Shown here: piece by piece, positions 36,306 through 44,969 of the stretch | Layout: each line of letters begins with the position of its first letter | How positions within the stretch are numbered: the first letter of the stretch is position 1 | Assembly: GCA_016192455.1 (NCBI GenBank) | Contig: JACPUC010000018.1 | Location: 20,593-84,592 of the forward strand | Direction: 5' to 3' | Source: Candidatus Tectimicrobiota bacterium | GTDB taxonomy: Bacteria > JACPUC01 | DNA: 64,000 nucleotides | The notes under the pieces: model-generated | The model's database searches: none | Seen by the model: the letters and a program-made list of their open reading frames with translations, nothing else | What the model was told of the DNA's origin: nothing | Made by a program: the position numbers and the translations under genes

Positions 36306-37292
36306 GCACTACTCCATGCGCGGGGTGCGGAGCCTGGGGGGCCCAGGCCCTTGCGCCGCGATGCGCGCTCTCCATACGTCTAGACAGGCTGCTTCACCAC
36401 GCCGAGGTAAACCGAGGAGATCCCAGCGGCGGCATTCTACCACGAATGGGATTGAATCACCGCCCAAAGATGGTTCCGGCGGCAATGATCAACCGAGGAG
36501 GGAAGCCGCTGATCCGCGCCGGCCCTGCATCGCGGTGTGGTGGTCAAGGGAGCAGCCGATGGGACGTCACCGCGTCAGTTCGCGGCCTGGCGCTGCACGT
36601 CCAGCAGCGCCGGAACGACGCCGGGCGACCTCGGGAGAGGCGCTTGGCGGAGAGAGCCGCATTCCACGATCTTCTCGACCTCTTCCACTGCGGCCAGCGC
36701 AGCCGAGGGGGGCGGCAGTCCCGCCCGGCTGGGAAACCACGGAGACCTCCGCGCCCCGCGCAGGCGCCGCCGGCGCGACCGCCCGCAGGGCCGGCTATGC
36801 CTTCAGCCAAAGGAAGAGCGTCAGAATTCCAGCATGGGCCGTGGGGCGGCTTGACGTAACTGTGGCTGCGGGCGTGTGATCTTTCCGTTTCTCATCTCCT
36901 CCTGGGTCCCGCCATCAACTCCGCATCTTGATTCAAGGACCTGGAATCGAGAGGGGGGAATTCTCGCCACGGGAGGAAGCGAGGCCCATATCTTGCTAGC
37001 AAACGAAGGTAGGAGCTGGGCTGCAGGATGAACCATGGGCGGACGTTGAGCTGGACGCGTCCCCCCGCCGCGTCGAGCCTGCCGGCTCCTCGTCCTTTGC
37101 CGGAACGAGGAGGCGATCTTTCCAGGCGGCGCTCGATGATCGTCTGCCGCGCCAGGAGTTTCTCCTCATCGCCCTTAGCGCAGGGGCTGCGTTGGGGAGG
37201 AGACGGGAGCTTTTCCTGCTTCCCCTCCCAGGCAGCGTTGCCGATCCCCTGCTCGAGGCCCCGTGCGCAGTAAGGAAGGGGAGCGCCAAGGC
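36306..37292. other. Long region without a convincing gene
   Basis: Nearly 1 kb in which no open frame has a plausible start, codon bias and family resemblance together. The composition is mixed, with AT-richer patches near 36880-37020. It could be a regulatory region, a decayed gene or an unrecognised RNA; nothing specific can be supported. Confidence 0.4.
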
Positions 37293-37595
37293 ATGCGTCG
37301 GATCGCCATAACCCAGGCCGAGGTTAACCTCGTGCTCGCCAAGGCCGCCGAAGATGAAACAGGCCGCGTGCTCTGCGCCGAAGGCACCGTTCTCTCCGCC
37401 AACCTCATCCGGCTCCTCACCAACCGGGGCGTGGTGACGCTCTACGTCGAGGGAGAGGATGAGCAGGCCAAGTCGCCCGAGCAACTGCTGCGGGAGTTGG
37501 ATGAGCGCTTCTCCCTAGTGGAGACCGACCCGCTCATGGAGCAGGTGAAGGCGCTCTTCCGGCGGCGTATTGTCGAAGGCACGTTAACGCACTGA
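37293..37595 (+). CDS. Small conserved-looking protein upstream of HDOD gene
   Basis: A 100-residue protein starting at ATG 37293, with GGGGAG 9 bases upstream. The first half, RRIAITQAEVNLVLAKAAED with GRVLCAEGTVLSANLIRLL and NRGVVTLYVEG, resembles the N-terminal domain seen in front of HD-GYP and HDOD signalling proteins (initial strand, then LI-x-x-L helix). The rest is helical. It precedes the HDOD gene by 166 bases and is probably part of the same signalling unit. Confidence 0.6.
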   Translation: MRRIAITQAEVNLVLAKAAEDETGRVLCAEGTVLSANLIRLLTNRGVVTLYVEGEDEQAKSPEQLLRELDERFSLVETDPLMEQVKALFRRRIVEGTLTH

Positions 37596-37761
37596 GGGGA
37601 TTGCCTGGAGCCTGGAGGCACGGGCGGGGGGTAGCCTCCCCGTTAGGCGGCGGAGGCGGAGACAGGCGCAAGCCGGCGCGGCTTCGAGCGTTCGAGCCTT
37701 GCAGCCTTCCTGGACATAGATGGCGCAGTGCAGAAGAGCGTGCGCCCAAAGGGATTGGGAG

Positions 37762-38601
37762 ATGATCTCAGCGAGCGAGTTGCAGCGGAAGATCGAAGCC
37801 ATCAAGAACATCCCGACGGTGCCGGGGATCGTGCAGAAGATCGCCGAGATGGTCGAAAGCCCCAGCATGTCGGCGGCTGACGTGGGCAAGGTCATCGCGC
37901 AGGATCAGGTTCTCGCGGCGAAAGTGCTGCGCCTCATCAACTCCTCGTTCTATGGGTTCCCCGGCCGCATCTCCTCCCTGTCGCACGGCGTCGTGCTGCT
38001 GGGCTTCAACGTGATCAAGGGGCTGGTCCTGAGTGCGTCGGTCTTCGACATGCTCTCCGACGAGATGGCCGGCCTCTGGGAGCACTCGGTCGGCGCCTCC
38101 GCCGTGGCCGGGGTGATCGCACGCCACCGTGGCTATGCCGAGCCCGAGGAGGTTGCCACCGCCGGCCTCCTGCATGATATCGGCAAGGTCATCCTGGCGA
38201 TCGAGCTTCCCGAGGTGATGCAGCAGCTCGATGCGATCGTCGCGGCGAAGCGCGTCCCCCGCCTTCTCGCCGAGACCGAGGTGCTCGGCATCACCCACTG
38301 CCATGTGGCCCATTGGCTCTGCGCCAAGTGGAACCTGCCGGCGGCTCTGCGCGAGCCGCTCGTTTTCCACCACGCGCCGCAGCAGGCCAAGTTTGCCCCT
38401 GAGCAGACGGCGATGGTGCACCTGGCCAACATCCTCGTCCGGGCCCGTGGCTATGGTCACGGCGGCGACCCCTTCGTCCCGAAAATCAACGACCAAGCCT
38501 GGCAGCTCCTTGGCCTGTCGATGGACGACCTCGACGCGATCGTGGCGCGCCTCGACGTGGAGCTCGAGCGGGTCAACACGCACGATCTCTTCTCGGTGTA
38601 G
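37762..38601 (+). CDS. HDOD-domain signalling protein
   Basis: A 279-residue HDOD protein (HD-related output domain), mostly one domain. Marks are IPTVPGIVQKIAEMVESP, KVLRLINSSFYGFPGRISS, GLLHDIGKVILAIELP with a preserved HD pair, and HVAHWLCAKWNLP. HDOD proteins act in c-di-GMP, chemotaxis and stress signalling, usually without phosphodiesterase activity. The start at 37762 lies behind AAAGGGA. It is 32 bases upstream of the receiver-GGDDF gene. Confidence 0.85.
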   Translation: MISASELQRKIEAIKNIPTVPGIVQKIAEMVESPSMSAADVGKVIAQDQVLAAKVLRLINSSFYGFPGRISSLSHGVVLLGFNVIKGLVLSASVFDMLSDEMAGLWEHSVGASAVAGVIARHRGYAEPEEVATAGLLHDIGKVILAIELPEVMQQLDAIVAAKRVPRLLAETEVLGITHCHVAHWLCAKWNLPAALREPLVFHHAPQQAKFAPEQTAMVHLANILVRARGYGHGGDPFVPKINDQAWQLLGLSMDDLDAIVARLDVELERVNTHDLFSV

Positions 38602-38633
38602 CAGGGAAGCAGCGTGCTGGAGGGACGCTCGGC

Positions 38634-39608
38634 ATGCTTGAACCGCAGACGAAACGGGTGCTCCTCGTCGACCCGGACAGAGCCCGCGCCCAGCGGCTGG
38701 GGGAGACCCTCAGCGCGGCCGGGTACTACGCCTACGATGTGGAAGATGAGCGCCAGGCGTTGGATCTCATCTACAACGAGCCGCCCGACCTCATCCTTAT
38801 TGACTACCAGGTCCCGGAAGAGCATGGCGGCTATCTCTGCCAGTCCCTCAAGACGGACAACGTCTACAGCCACCTCCCCATCATCCTCATCCTTCCCCAG
38901 CCTCTCCAGCCCTGGAACTGGGAGAGCCTGCAGGTGGAGGATTTCCTCGTGCAGCCGTTCAGCGAGGCAGAGCTGTTGCTGCGCACCTCGCTCTGCTTCG
39001 CGCGCACCTCACGCGCCCTCGACGCCAACCCCCTCACGAGGCTGCCGGGCAACCACTCGATCATCCGCGAGATCGAGCGGCGCATCGCCGCCGGGGCGCC
39101 GTTTGCCCTCTGCTACCTCGACCTCGATCACTTCAAGGGGTACAACGACTACTACGGCTTCACACGGGGCGACGAGGTGCTGAGCATGACCGCGCGCCTC
39201 ATCACCATGGTGGTGCGCGGACTGAACTGCCCGGAAGGGTATGCCGGGCACATCGGCGGCGATGACTTCGTCTTCATCGTGCCGGCGGACAGGGCGGATG
39301 AAGCCTGCCAGCAGATCATCAGGAACTTCGACCTCATCGTCGCCAATTTCTACGATGTGAAAGACCGCCTGCGCGGCTACATCGAGGCGGTCGACCGGCA
39401 GGGCCAGTGCGGCCGGGTTCCCCTCCTGACGGTTTCCATTGCCGTGGTAACGAATGAGGGGCAGACCCTGCAGCACTACGGCGAATTCAGCAGCGTCGCC
39501 TCGGAGCTGAAGAAGTACGCCAAGAGCCAACCGGGGAGCGTCTACGTCAAGGATCGCCGGCGCGATGAGCCTGTCGGCGCCGGCCTCGCCAGCCCCGCCG
39601 CGCCGTAG
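38634..39608 (+). CDS. Receiver-GGDEF protein with degenerate receiver and GGDDF site
   Basis: A 324-residue protein with an N-terminal receiver-like domain (about 5-120) and a diguanylate-cyclase-like domain (about 130-305). The receiver keeps acidic residues D13 and D57, but the conserved Lys is Gln107 (FLVQPF). The cyclase domain keeps LDLDHFKGYNDYYG but has GGDDF at 208-212 instead of GGDEF. Activity is therefore uncertain on both counts. It probably works with the upstream HDOD protein. The C-terminus is a short Pro/Ala tail. Confidence 0.82.
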   Translation: MLEPQTKRVLLVDPDRARAQRLGETLSAAGYYAYDVEDERQALDLIYNEPPDLILIDYQVPEEHGGYLCQSLKTDNVYSHLPIILILPQPLQPWNWESLQVEDFLVQPFSEAELLLRTSLCFARTSRALDANPLTRLPGNHSIIREIERRIAAGAPFALCYLDLDHFKGYNDYYGFTRGDEVLSMTARLITMVVRGLNCPEGYAGHIGGDDFVFIVPADRADEACQQIIRNFDLIVANFYDVKDRLRGYIEAVDRQGQCGRVPLLTVSIAVVTNEGQTLQHYGEFSSVASELKKYAKSQPGSVYVKDRRRDEPVGAGLASPAAP

Positions 39609-39743
39609 CGGCTACCCGCCCCGCCCGCATACCTTCTTCTGCTTCCCTCCTCCTCGGCGTCGAGATTGAAGCGAGCCGCGCAGCGCGGCACCGCGGGCCG
39701 TCCTCGGCGCATCCCCCGTCCGGCCCCCTCGTACGCCCTGCTG

Positions 39744-40880
39744 TCACCCCCGCCCTAAGATCGCTCGCAGCGCGTGGCTCAAGGCGTAGACGTTGCGGGG
39801 ATGAGAGTTGTACCCCATCAGGCCGATGCGCCACACCTTGCCGGCGATGGCGCCGATGCCGCCGCTGATCTCGATGTTGAACTCGTTGAGGAGCCGCTGA
39901 CGCACCGCGCGGTCATCCACGCCGGTGGGGATGCGGACGGTGGTCAGCGGTGGCAGGCGCACGTCGGGGCGCGCGAAGGGCGCCAACCCCAGCCCCTCGA
40001 GCTGCTCGACGAGAAGCGTGGAGTTGCGGGCATGGCGGGCGATGCGCGCCTCGATCCCCTCCTCGTGGAGCAGCCGCAGCGCCTCGCGCAAGGCATAGAC
40101 CGTGTTGATCGGCGCGGTGTGGTGGTAGACGCGCTCCTCCGACCAATAGCGGAACTGCTCCAGCACGTCGAAGTAGAAGCTCGGCACCCGGCTGCGACGC
40201 TTGCCGATGGCCGCGACGGCGCGCGGGCTGAAGGTCACCGGGGCCAGCCCCGGAGGCGCGCTGAGGCATTTCTGTGAACCGGCATAGGCGGCGTCGATAC
40301 CCCAGGCATCCACGTCCAACAGGCAGCCGCCAAGGGAGACGACGCAGTCCACGATGAAGAGCGCTTCGTGTTCACGGCACATGGCGCCGATCTCGGCGAG
40401 CGGGTGGAGCACCCCGGTGGAGGCTTCAGGGTGCACGATCGCCACCGCCTTGAGGTGGCGCTCCTGGGCAAGCTTCCGGCGCACCGCGGCGGGATCGACG
40501 GCGCTGCCCCACTCCGCCTCGAGGCGCACCAGCTCGCCGCCCAGCCGTTCCACCACCTCGCACATGCGGTTGCCGAAGAAGCCATTGACGCAGACAAGAA
40601 CGCGGTCGCCCGGCTCCACGAGGTTCGTGAACACCGCCTCCATGCCGCCCATGCCGGTGACCGGCAGGACGAAGGTGTGACGGTTGCTCGTCTGGAAGGC
40701 GTAGCGCAGGAGCTCCTGCACGTCATCCATGATCTCGAAGTAGAGCGCATCGAGGTGGCCGATGACGGGGCTGGCGAGGGCGCCGGCGACGCGCGGGTGG
40801 ATGTTGCTCGGCCCCGGCGTGAGGAGCAGGCGGTCGGGCACCGCCAGCGCGCCGAGGGATCGCGACGGCTCATAGGCCAT
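39744..40880 (-). CDS. Alanine-glyoxylate/serine-pyruvate-type aminotransferase (copy A)
   Basis: A 378-residue fold-type I PLP enzyme of the AGAT/SPT class. It has the N-terminal LLTPGPSNIHPRV, glyoxylate-site GMGGMEAVFTNL, VDCVVSLGG before the PLP-lysine motif GSQKCLSAPPG, and the C-terminal RIGLMGYNSHPRNVY. Family reactions interconvert glyoxylate or pyruvate with glycine, alanine or serine. AAGGAG lies 7 bases before the ATG at 40880. It lies directly downstream of a paralogue in the same orientation. Confidence 0.88.
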   Translation of the reverse strand: MAYEPSRSLGALAVPDRLLLTPGPSNIHPRVAGALASPVIGHLDALYFEIMDDVQELLRYAFQTSNRHTFVLPVTGMGGMEAVFTNLVEPGDRVLVCVNGFFGNRMCEVVERLGGELVRLEAEWGSAVDPAAVRRKLAQERHLKAVAIVHPEASTGVLHPLAEIGAMCREHEALFIVDCVVSLGGCLLDVDAWGIDAAYAGSQKCLSAPPGLAPVTFSPRAVAAIGKRRSRVPSFYFDVLEQFRYWSEERVYHHTAPINTVYALREALRLLHEEGIEARIARHARNSTLLVEQLEGLGLAPFARPDVRLPPLTTVRIPTGVDDRAVRQRLLNEFNIEISGGIGAIAGKVWRIGLMGYNSHPRNVYALSHALRAILGRG

Positions 40881-41020
40881 GACAGCGCTCCTTCTGGAAG
40901 GGAGAGGGCAGCCTTCACCTCCCGGCGCGGCCGACTGAGGCGCGCCGGTGCGGCGCGGCGGGGCAGGCTCCGCGCTCCAGCGCCTTGCCCGCCGGCACGT
41001 GCTCTCGCCTGTCGGCTCCC

Positions 41021-42151
41021 TCAGCAGAGGATGGCGCGCAGCGCATGGCAGAGGTAGTAGACGTTGCGCGGATGCGAGGTGTAGCCCATGAGACCGATGC
41101 GCCACACCTTGCCTGCGATCGGCCCGAGGCCGCCGCCGATCTCCACGTTGTAGGCGTTGAGGAGGTGCCGGCGCACCGCCGCATCCTCAACTCCCGGAGG
41201 GAGGCGCACGGTGGTGAGCGACGGCAAGCGCACGTCGGCGCGCGCGAACGGCGCGATCCCGAGGCTGCCGAGCTGCTCGATGAGGAGCGCCGCGTTGCGC
41301 GCGTGGCGGGTGATGCGCGCCTCGAGCCCCTCCTCGTGGAGCAGCCGCAGCGCCTCGCGCAGGGCGTACATCATGCTGATCGGCCCGGTGTGGTGGTAGA
41401 CGCGCGCCTCCGACCAGTACTTGAAGAGCTCCGTGAGATCGAAGTAGAAGCTCGGAATGCGGCCGCGGCGCTTGCCGATCGCCTCCACGGCGCGCGGGCT
41501 GAAGGTCATGGGCGAGAGGCCGGGGGGGCAGCTCAGGCACTTCTGCGTGCCGCTGTAGGCGGCGTCCACCCCCCAGGCGTCGATCTGCAGCGGGCAGCCG
41601 CCGAGCGAGGTGACGCAATCAATGATGAAGAGCGCCTCGTGCTCCCGGCAGAGGGCGCCGATGGCCTCGAGCGGCTGCAAAACGCCGGTGGAGGTCTCGG
41701 CATGGACGAGCGCCACCGCCTTGATGGCTCGTTCCTGCCGGAGCTTCTGGCGCACCGCCTCGGGATCGATGCTCTGCCCCCACTCCACCTCAAGGCGCAG
41801 CGCCTCGCCCCCCAGGCGCTCGATGATGTCGCACATCCGCCCCCCGAAGAAGCCGTTGACGCAGACGAGCACGCGGTCGCCGGCCTCGACGAGATTCGTG
41901 AACACCGCCTCCATGCCGGCCATGCCGGTCGCCTGCAAGGCAAGGGTATGGCGGTTGCCCGTCTGGAAGGCGTAGCGCAGGAGGGCCTGCACGTCATCCA
42001 TGATTCCCAGGTAGACCGGATCGAGGTGGCCGGGCACCGGCGTGGCCAGGGCGCCGTACACGCGCGGATGGACGTTGCTGGGACCTGGACCCATGAGCAG
42101 GCGGTCGGGAACGGGAAGGGGCGCAATCGGCTGGGCGGGTTCATAGGCCAT
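41021..42151 (-). CDS. Alanine-glyoxylate/serine-pyruvate-type aminotransferase (copy B)
   Basis: A 376-residue paralogue of the adjacent copy A. The two align along their full length, with LLMGPGPSNVHPRV, GMAGMEAVFTNLVEAGDR, the PLP lysine in GTQKCLSCPPG, and RIGLMGYTSHPRN. Differences cluster around the substrate pocket (SAPPG versus SCPPG, PINTVYALRE versus PISMMYALRE). This fits a tandem duplication followed by divergence in substrate preference. AGGAG is 7 bases before the ATG. Confidence 0.88.
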   Translation of the reverse strand: MAYEPAQPIAPLPVPDRLLMGPGPSNVHPRVYGALATPVPGHLDPVYLGIMDDVQALLRYAFQTGNRHTLALQATGMAGMEAVFTNLVEAGDRVLVCVNGFFGGRMCDIIERLGGEALRLEVEWGQSIDPEAVRQKLRQERAIKAVALVHAETSTGVLQPLEAIGALCREHEALFIIDCVTSLGGCPLQIDAWGVDAAYSGTQKCLSCPPGLSPMTFSPRAVEAIGKRRGRIPSFYFDLTELFKYWSEARVYHHTGPISMMYALREALRLLHEEGLEARITRHARNAALLIEQLGSLGIAPFARADVRLPSLTTVRLPPGVEDAAVRRHLLNAYNVEIGGGLGPIAGKVWRIGLMGYTSHPRNVYYLCHALRAILC

Positions 42152-42280
42152 GGTCCGTCTCCTGGTGCTGCGTCGTGGATGGGCTCTTCATGGGACCGAG
42201 CCGGTTCCAAGCTTGGCGCTGCGGCTCGGCGCCGAGCCACCCGGCGGGTTGTCAGACGGACGCAGGGTCGAGGTTGGAGG

Positions 42281-43522
42281 TTAACTTCCCGCCTGCGGCG
42301 CGCCAACCGCCGAGGCTGCCTCGGCCGGCGTCTCCTTGATGAGCTCGAGGATGACCGCGTCGGCCAGGAAGAGGCCGCGCCGGGTCAGGCGGCAGCGCTC
42401 CGGCGTCAGCTCGAGGAGGCCCTGCGCCACGAGGTGCTGGAGCGGCCGGGCGTAGTGCTCCTCGAACGCCACCCCGTGGTGCTCGGGGAAGCGGCGCAGG
42501 GCGATGCCCTCCCGCAGGCGCAATCCCAGCATCACCGCCTCGGTGCGCCGCGTGTCGGCATCAAGCCGCTCGCGCCAGTGTGCCGCGCGGCCGCGCTCCC
42601 GGATCGCCGCGGCGTAGTGCTCGGGCTTGCTGTGGTTGCGGAAGCGCTGGCCGTTGAGCTTCGACACGGCGCCGGCCCCGCAGCCCACATACTCGGCGTT
42701 CTCCCAATAGAGCTGGTTGTGACGGCTGCGGCGCCCCGGGCGGGCGAAGTTGGAGACCTCGTAGTGCTCATACCCCGCGGCCTCGGCGCTCTCCATGGCC
42801 GCCTCGTACATGGCGAGCTGCGCCTCCTCGTCGGGGAGCGGCAGGGCGCCGCGCTCCTGGAGGCTGAAGAACGGCGTCCCTTTCTCGATCGTGAGACAGT
42901 ACAGGGAGAGGTGCTCCGGCTCCAGGGCGATGGCATGGTCGAGGGAGCGGCGCCAGGTGGCGAGGTCCTGACCGGGGGCTCCGAACATGAGGTCGAGGTT
43001 GAGGTTCTCGACCCCCGCCCGGCGCGCCCGTCGCACCGCGGCGTCGATCTCGTCGGCGCGGTGGATGCGGTCGAGCTGGCGCAGGATGGTGTCGTCGAAG
43101 GACTGCGCCCCGAGGCTGAGGCGCGTGCAGCCGCTGCCCACGAGCACCGCGCAGACGGCGTCGCTGAGGCTACCCGGGTTTGCCTCGACGGTGAACTCCA
43201 ACTCGGTCCCTCGCCCGGCGGGTGTGTGAGGGGCGCGTGCGCGACAGGCCACCTCGCGGGCCGTCCTCAGCACCTCCTCCAGCAAGTCCGGCCGCAGCAG
43301 CGACGGCGTGCCGCCGCCGACGAAGATCGAGGCGATGCCGCGCCCCGGGCCGATGAGCTGGGGGACGCGGCGCAGCTCTTCCAGCAGCGCCGCCACGTAG
43401 GAGACCTGCTCCTCCCCTTGCCGTTCGGGATGATGCTCGAACGAGTTGAAGTCGCAGTAGGCGCACTTGTGACGGCAGAAGGGCACGTGGAGGTAGAGGG
43501 CGATGGACTGCGGCGGCGGCAT
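42281..43522 (-). CDS. hemW: Radical-SAM heme chaperone HemW-like protein
   Basis: A 413-residue member of the HemN/HemW group, long called oxygen-independent coproporphyrinogen oxidase. The cluster motif CRHKCAYCDF has Phe after the third Cys, as in HemW rather than true HemN, so heme delivery is the likelier role. Other marks are IFVGGGTPSLL, TVEANPGSLS, SLGAQSFDD and the C-terminal HemN_C region. The start is taken at ATG 43522. Confidence 0.85.
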   Translation of the reverse strand: MPPPQSIALYLHVPFCRHKCAYCDFNSFEHHPERQGEEQVSYVAALLEELRRVPQLIGPGRGIASIFVGGGTPSLLRPDLLEEVLRTAREVACRARAPHTPAGRGTELEFTVEANPGSLSDAVCAVLVGSGCTRLSLGAQSFDDTILRQLDRIHRADEIDAAVRRARRAGVENLNLDLMFGAPGQDLATWRRSLDHAIALEPEHLSLYCLTIEKGTPFFSLQERGALPLPDEEAQLAMYEAAMESAEAAGYEHYEVSNFARPGRRSRHNQLYWENAEYVGCGAGAVSKLNGQRFRNHSKPEHYAAAIRERGRAAHWRERLDADTRRTEAVMLGLRLREGIALRRFPEHHGVAFEEHYARPLQHLVAQGLLELTPERCRLTRRGLFLADAVILELIKETPAEAASAVGAPQAGS

Positions 43523-43766
43523 TGAAGCGATGGCCTCCAGGTGGACCGTTCAGCGCGCTGGTTGCGGGGGCTAGGGCATGGCGACCTCTGCATGCGCAGG
43601 AGCCGTGCCGCCACTCTACCTTGTGTAGCGAGGAATGCAACGGTAAGATCGCCCGCGCGGCGTGGCTCGTCAACCGCCGATGCCGCGGCGGTGCCGCCGT
43701 TCAGGAAACGTTCGGCCCCCAGGGTGACGCCGGCGATGAGGGAGCGGCGGGGCGAAAGGAGGCGCG

Positions 43767-44915
43767 GTGCGGGATCGTGTGCGGCGCCGACATGTTCTGC
43801 TGGGGGGCGTGGCGTGGCTCATGGCGCTGGCCGCCGCCGGCTCCTCGCCGGCTGCGGAGAAACCCGCGCCACCGCTCTTCCTGCTCCCCAGCGCCGGCGT
43901 GGCGATCCCGCAGCACAGCTTCGTCTTCACGCCCTCATACGTGGCCGTGCATGAGAAGTTTGTGGAGGAGGAGGGGGTGCGCTTCTCCTACCACCTCCTG
44001 CCGGGGGTCGAGACGGTCACGGCGCTGGTTGAGGAGCGTATCGACCTGGCTCACCTGCCGGGGACGGAGCTGCTTCTGGCCGCCTCGCTGGGAGCTCCCC
44101 TGGTGGCGGTGGCGCAGACGAGCGACAAGCTCTCCTACGAGGTGGTCCTGCGAAGGGGGCGGGAGGAGGAGCAGCGCGAGGCTCGCGACCTCCCCCTCGC
44201 GCAGCGCCTGGCGCTGCTTCGGGCGGCGCTCTCTCGCGCACCGGCGCTGGCGATCAGCCGCGCCAACGCCACCGACCATCTCCTCCTGCTCCATCTCGCG
44301 CGCAGGCTGGGAAGGGCCGCGCCTGCTGTGGCTGACGGTAGAGAGGGGGGCGGGAGGAACAGGGTGGACGACGAGCGCGGCCGAGCCGCGCCAAGCGCCA
44401 GTCCCCTCTTCGTGGCGCCCGGCGGGCAGGCTGAGCAACTGCGGGCGATGCGCGACGGCCTCGCCGACGGCTTCGCCCAGGCTCCGCCGCTGTCGACCAT
44501 TGCTGCGCGGGAAGGCTATGGCAGCATTCTCCTGAGTGGGCCGCGGGGTGATTTCGCCGAGCTTTCTCCTTTCGCGGATGCCGTGCTGGTGGCGCAGGCG
44601 CAGCGCCTCGACTCGGCGCGGTCAACGCTGCGCCGGGTGCTGCGCGGCTATGCCAAGACCCTCCGCTTCCTGCGGACCGCCCAGGGCCGAACGGCCGCCC
44701 TGGCGAGCCTGCAGCGCATCTTTGCCAAGCTTCCCGCGGAGGTCATCGCCGAGGCGTACGACGCGTTGCGGCCTGTCTTCGCGGCGGATGGCGCTGTTGA
44801 TCCCACGGCTCTCCAACAGGCGCAGCGGCTCATGCTGGAGGCCGGGCTGCTGAGGGAGCCCCTCGACCTCGGGGTGCTGGTGCGGGCGGAGCTGCTCGAA
44901 AACGAGGCGCGCTGA
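43767..44915 (+). CDS. ABC-type solute-binding protein (SsuA/NMT1-like)
   Basis: A 382-residue exported protein starting at GTG 43767 behind AAAGGAGG. The N-terminus RRRHVLLGGVAWLMALAAAG resembles a twin-arginine or Sec signal. The mature part has the type-2 periplasmic-binding fold (PSYVAVHEKFVEEEGVRFSY, LVEERIDLAHLPGTE). A long Arg/Gly-rich insert around 190-210 is unusual. No permease or ATPase gene neighbours it, so the transporter partner and substrate are unknown. Confidence 0.72.
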   Translation: MRDRVRRRHVLLGGVAWLMALAAAGSSPAAEKPAPPLFLLPSAGVAIPQHSFVFTPSYVAVHEKFVEEEGVRFSYHLLPGVETVTALVEERIDLAHLPGTELLLAASLGAPLVAVAQTSDKLSYEVVLRRGREEEQREARDLPLAQRLALLRAALSRAPALAISRANATDHLLLLHLARRLGRAAPAVADGREGGGRNRVDDERGRAAPSASPLFVAPGGQAEQLRAMRDGLADGFAQAPPLSTIAAREGYGSILLSGPRGDFAELSPFADAVLVAQAQRLDSARSTLRRVLRGYAKTLRFLRTAQGRTAALASLQRIFAKLPAEVIAEAYDALRPVFAADGAVDPTALQQAQRLMLEAGLLREPLDLGVLVRAELLENEAR

Positions 44916-44969
44916 GCGCGGCGCCGCAGCGGCGCGACACTGCGGTCGGCGCGGCGGCCGGGCCGGGCG

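Noticed and set aside
36544..36810. An 88-codon minus-strand frame in the 36-37 kb gap
   Set aside because: It is Arg/Gly-rich without motifs; a neighbouring frame looks slightly more protein-like near 36600-36700 but has no start or upstream support.
40985..43525. An 846-codon plus-strand frame
   Set aside because: Antisense to an aminotransferase and hemW; no coherent domain.
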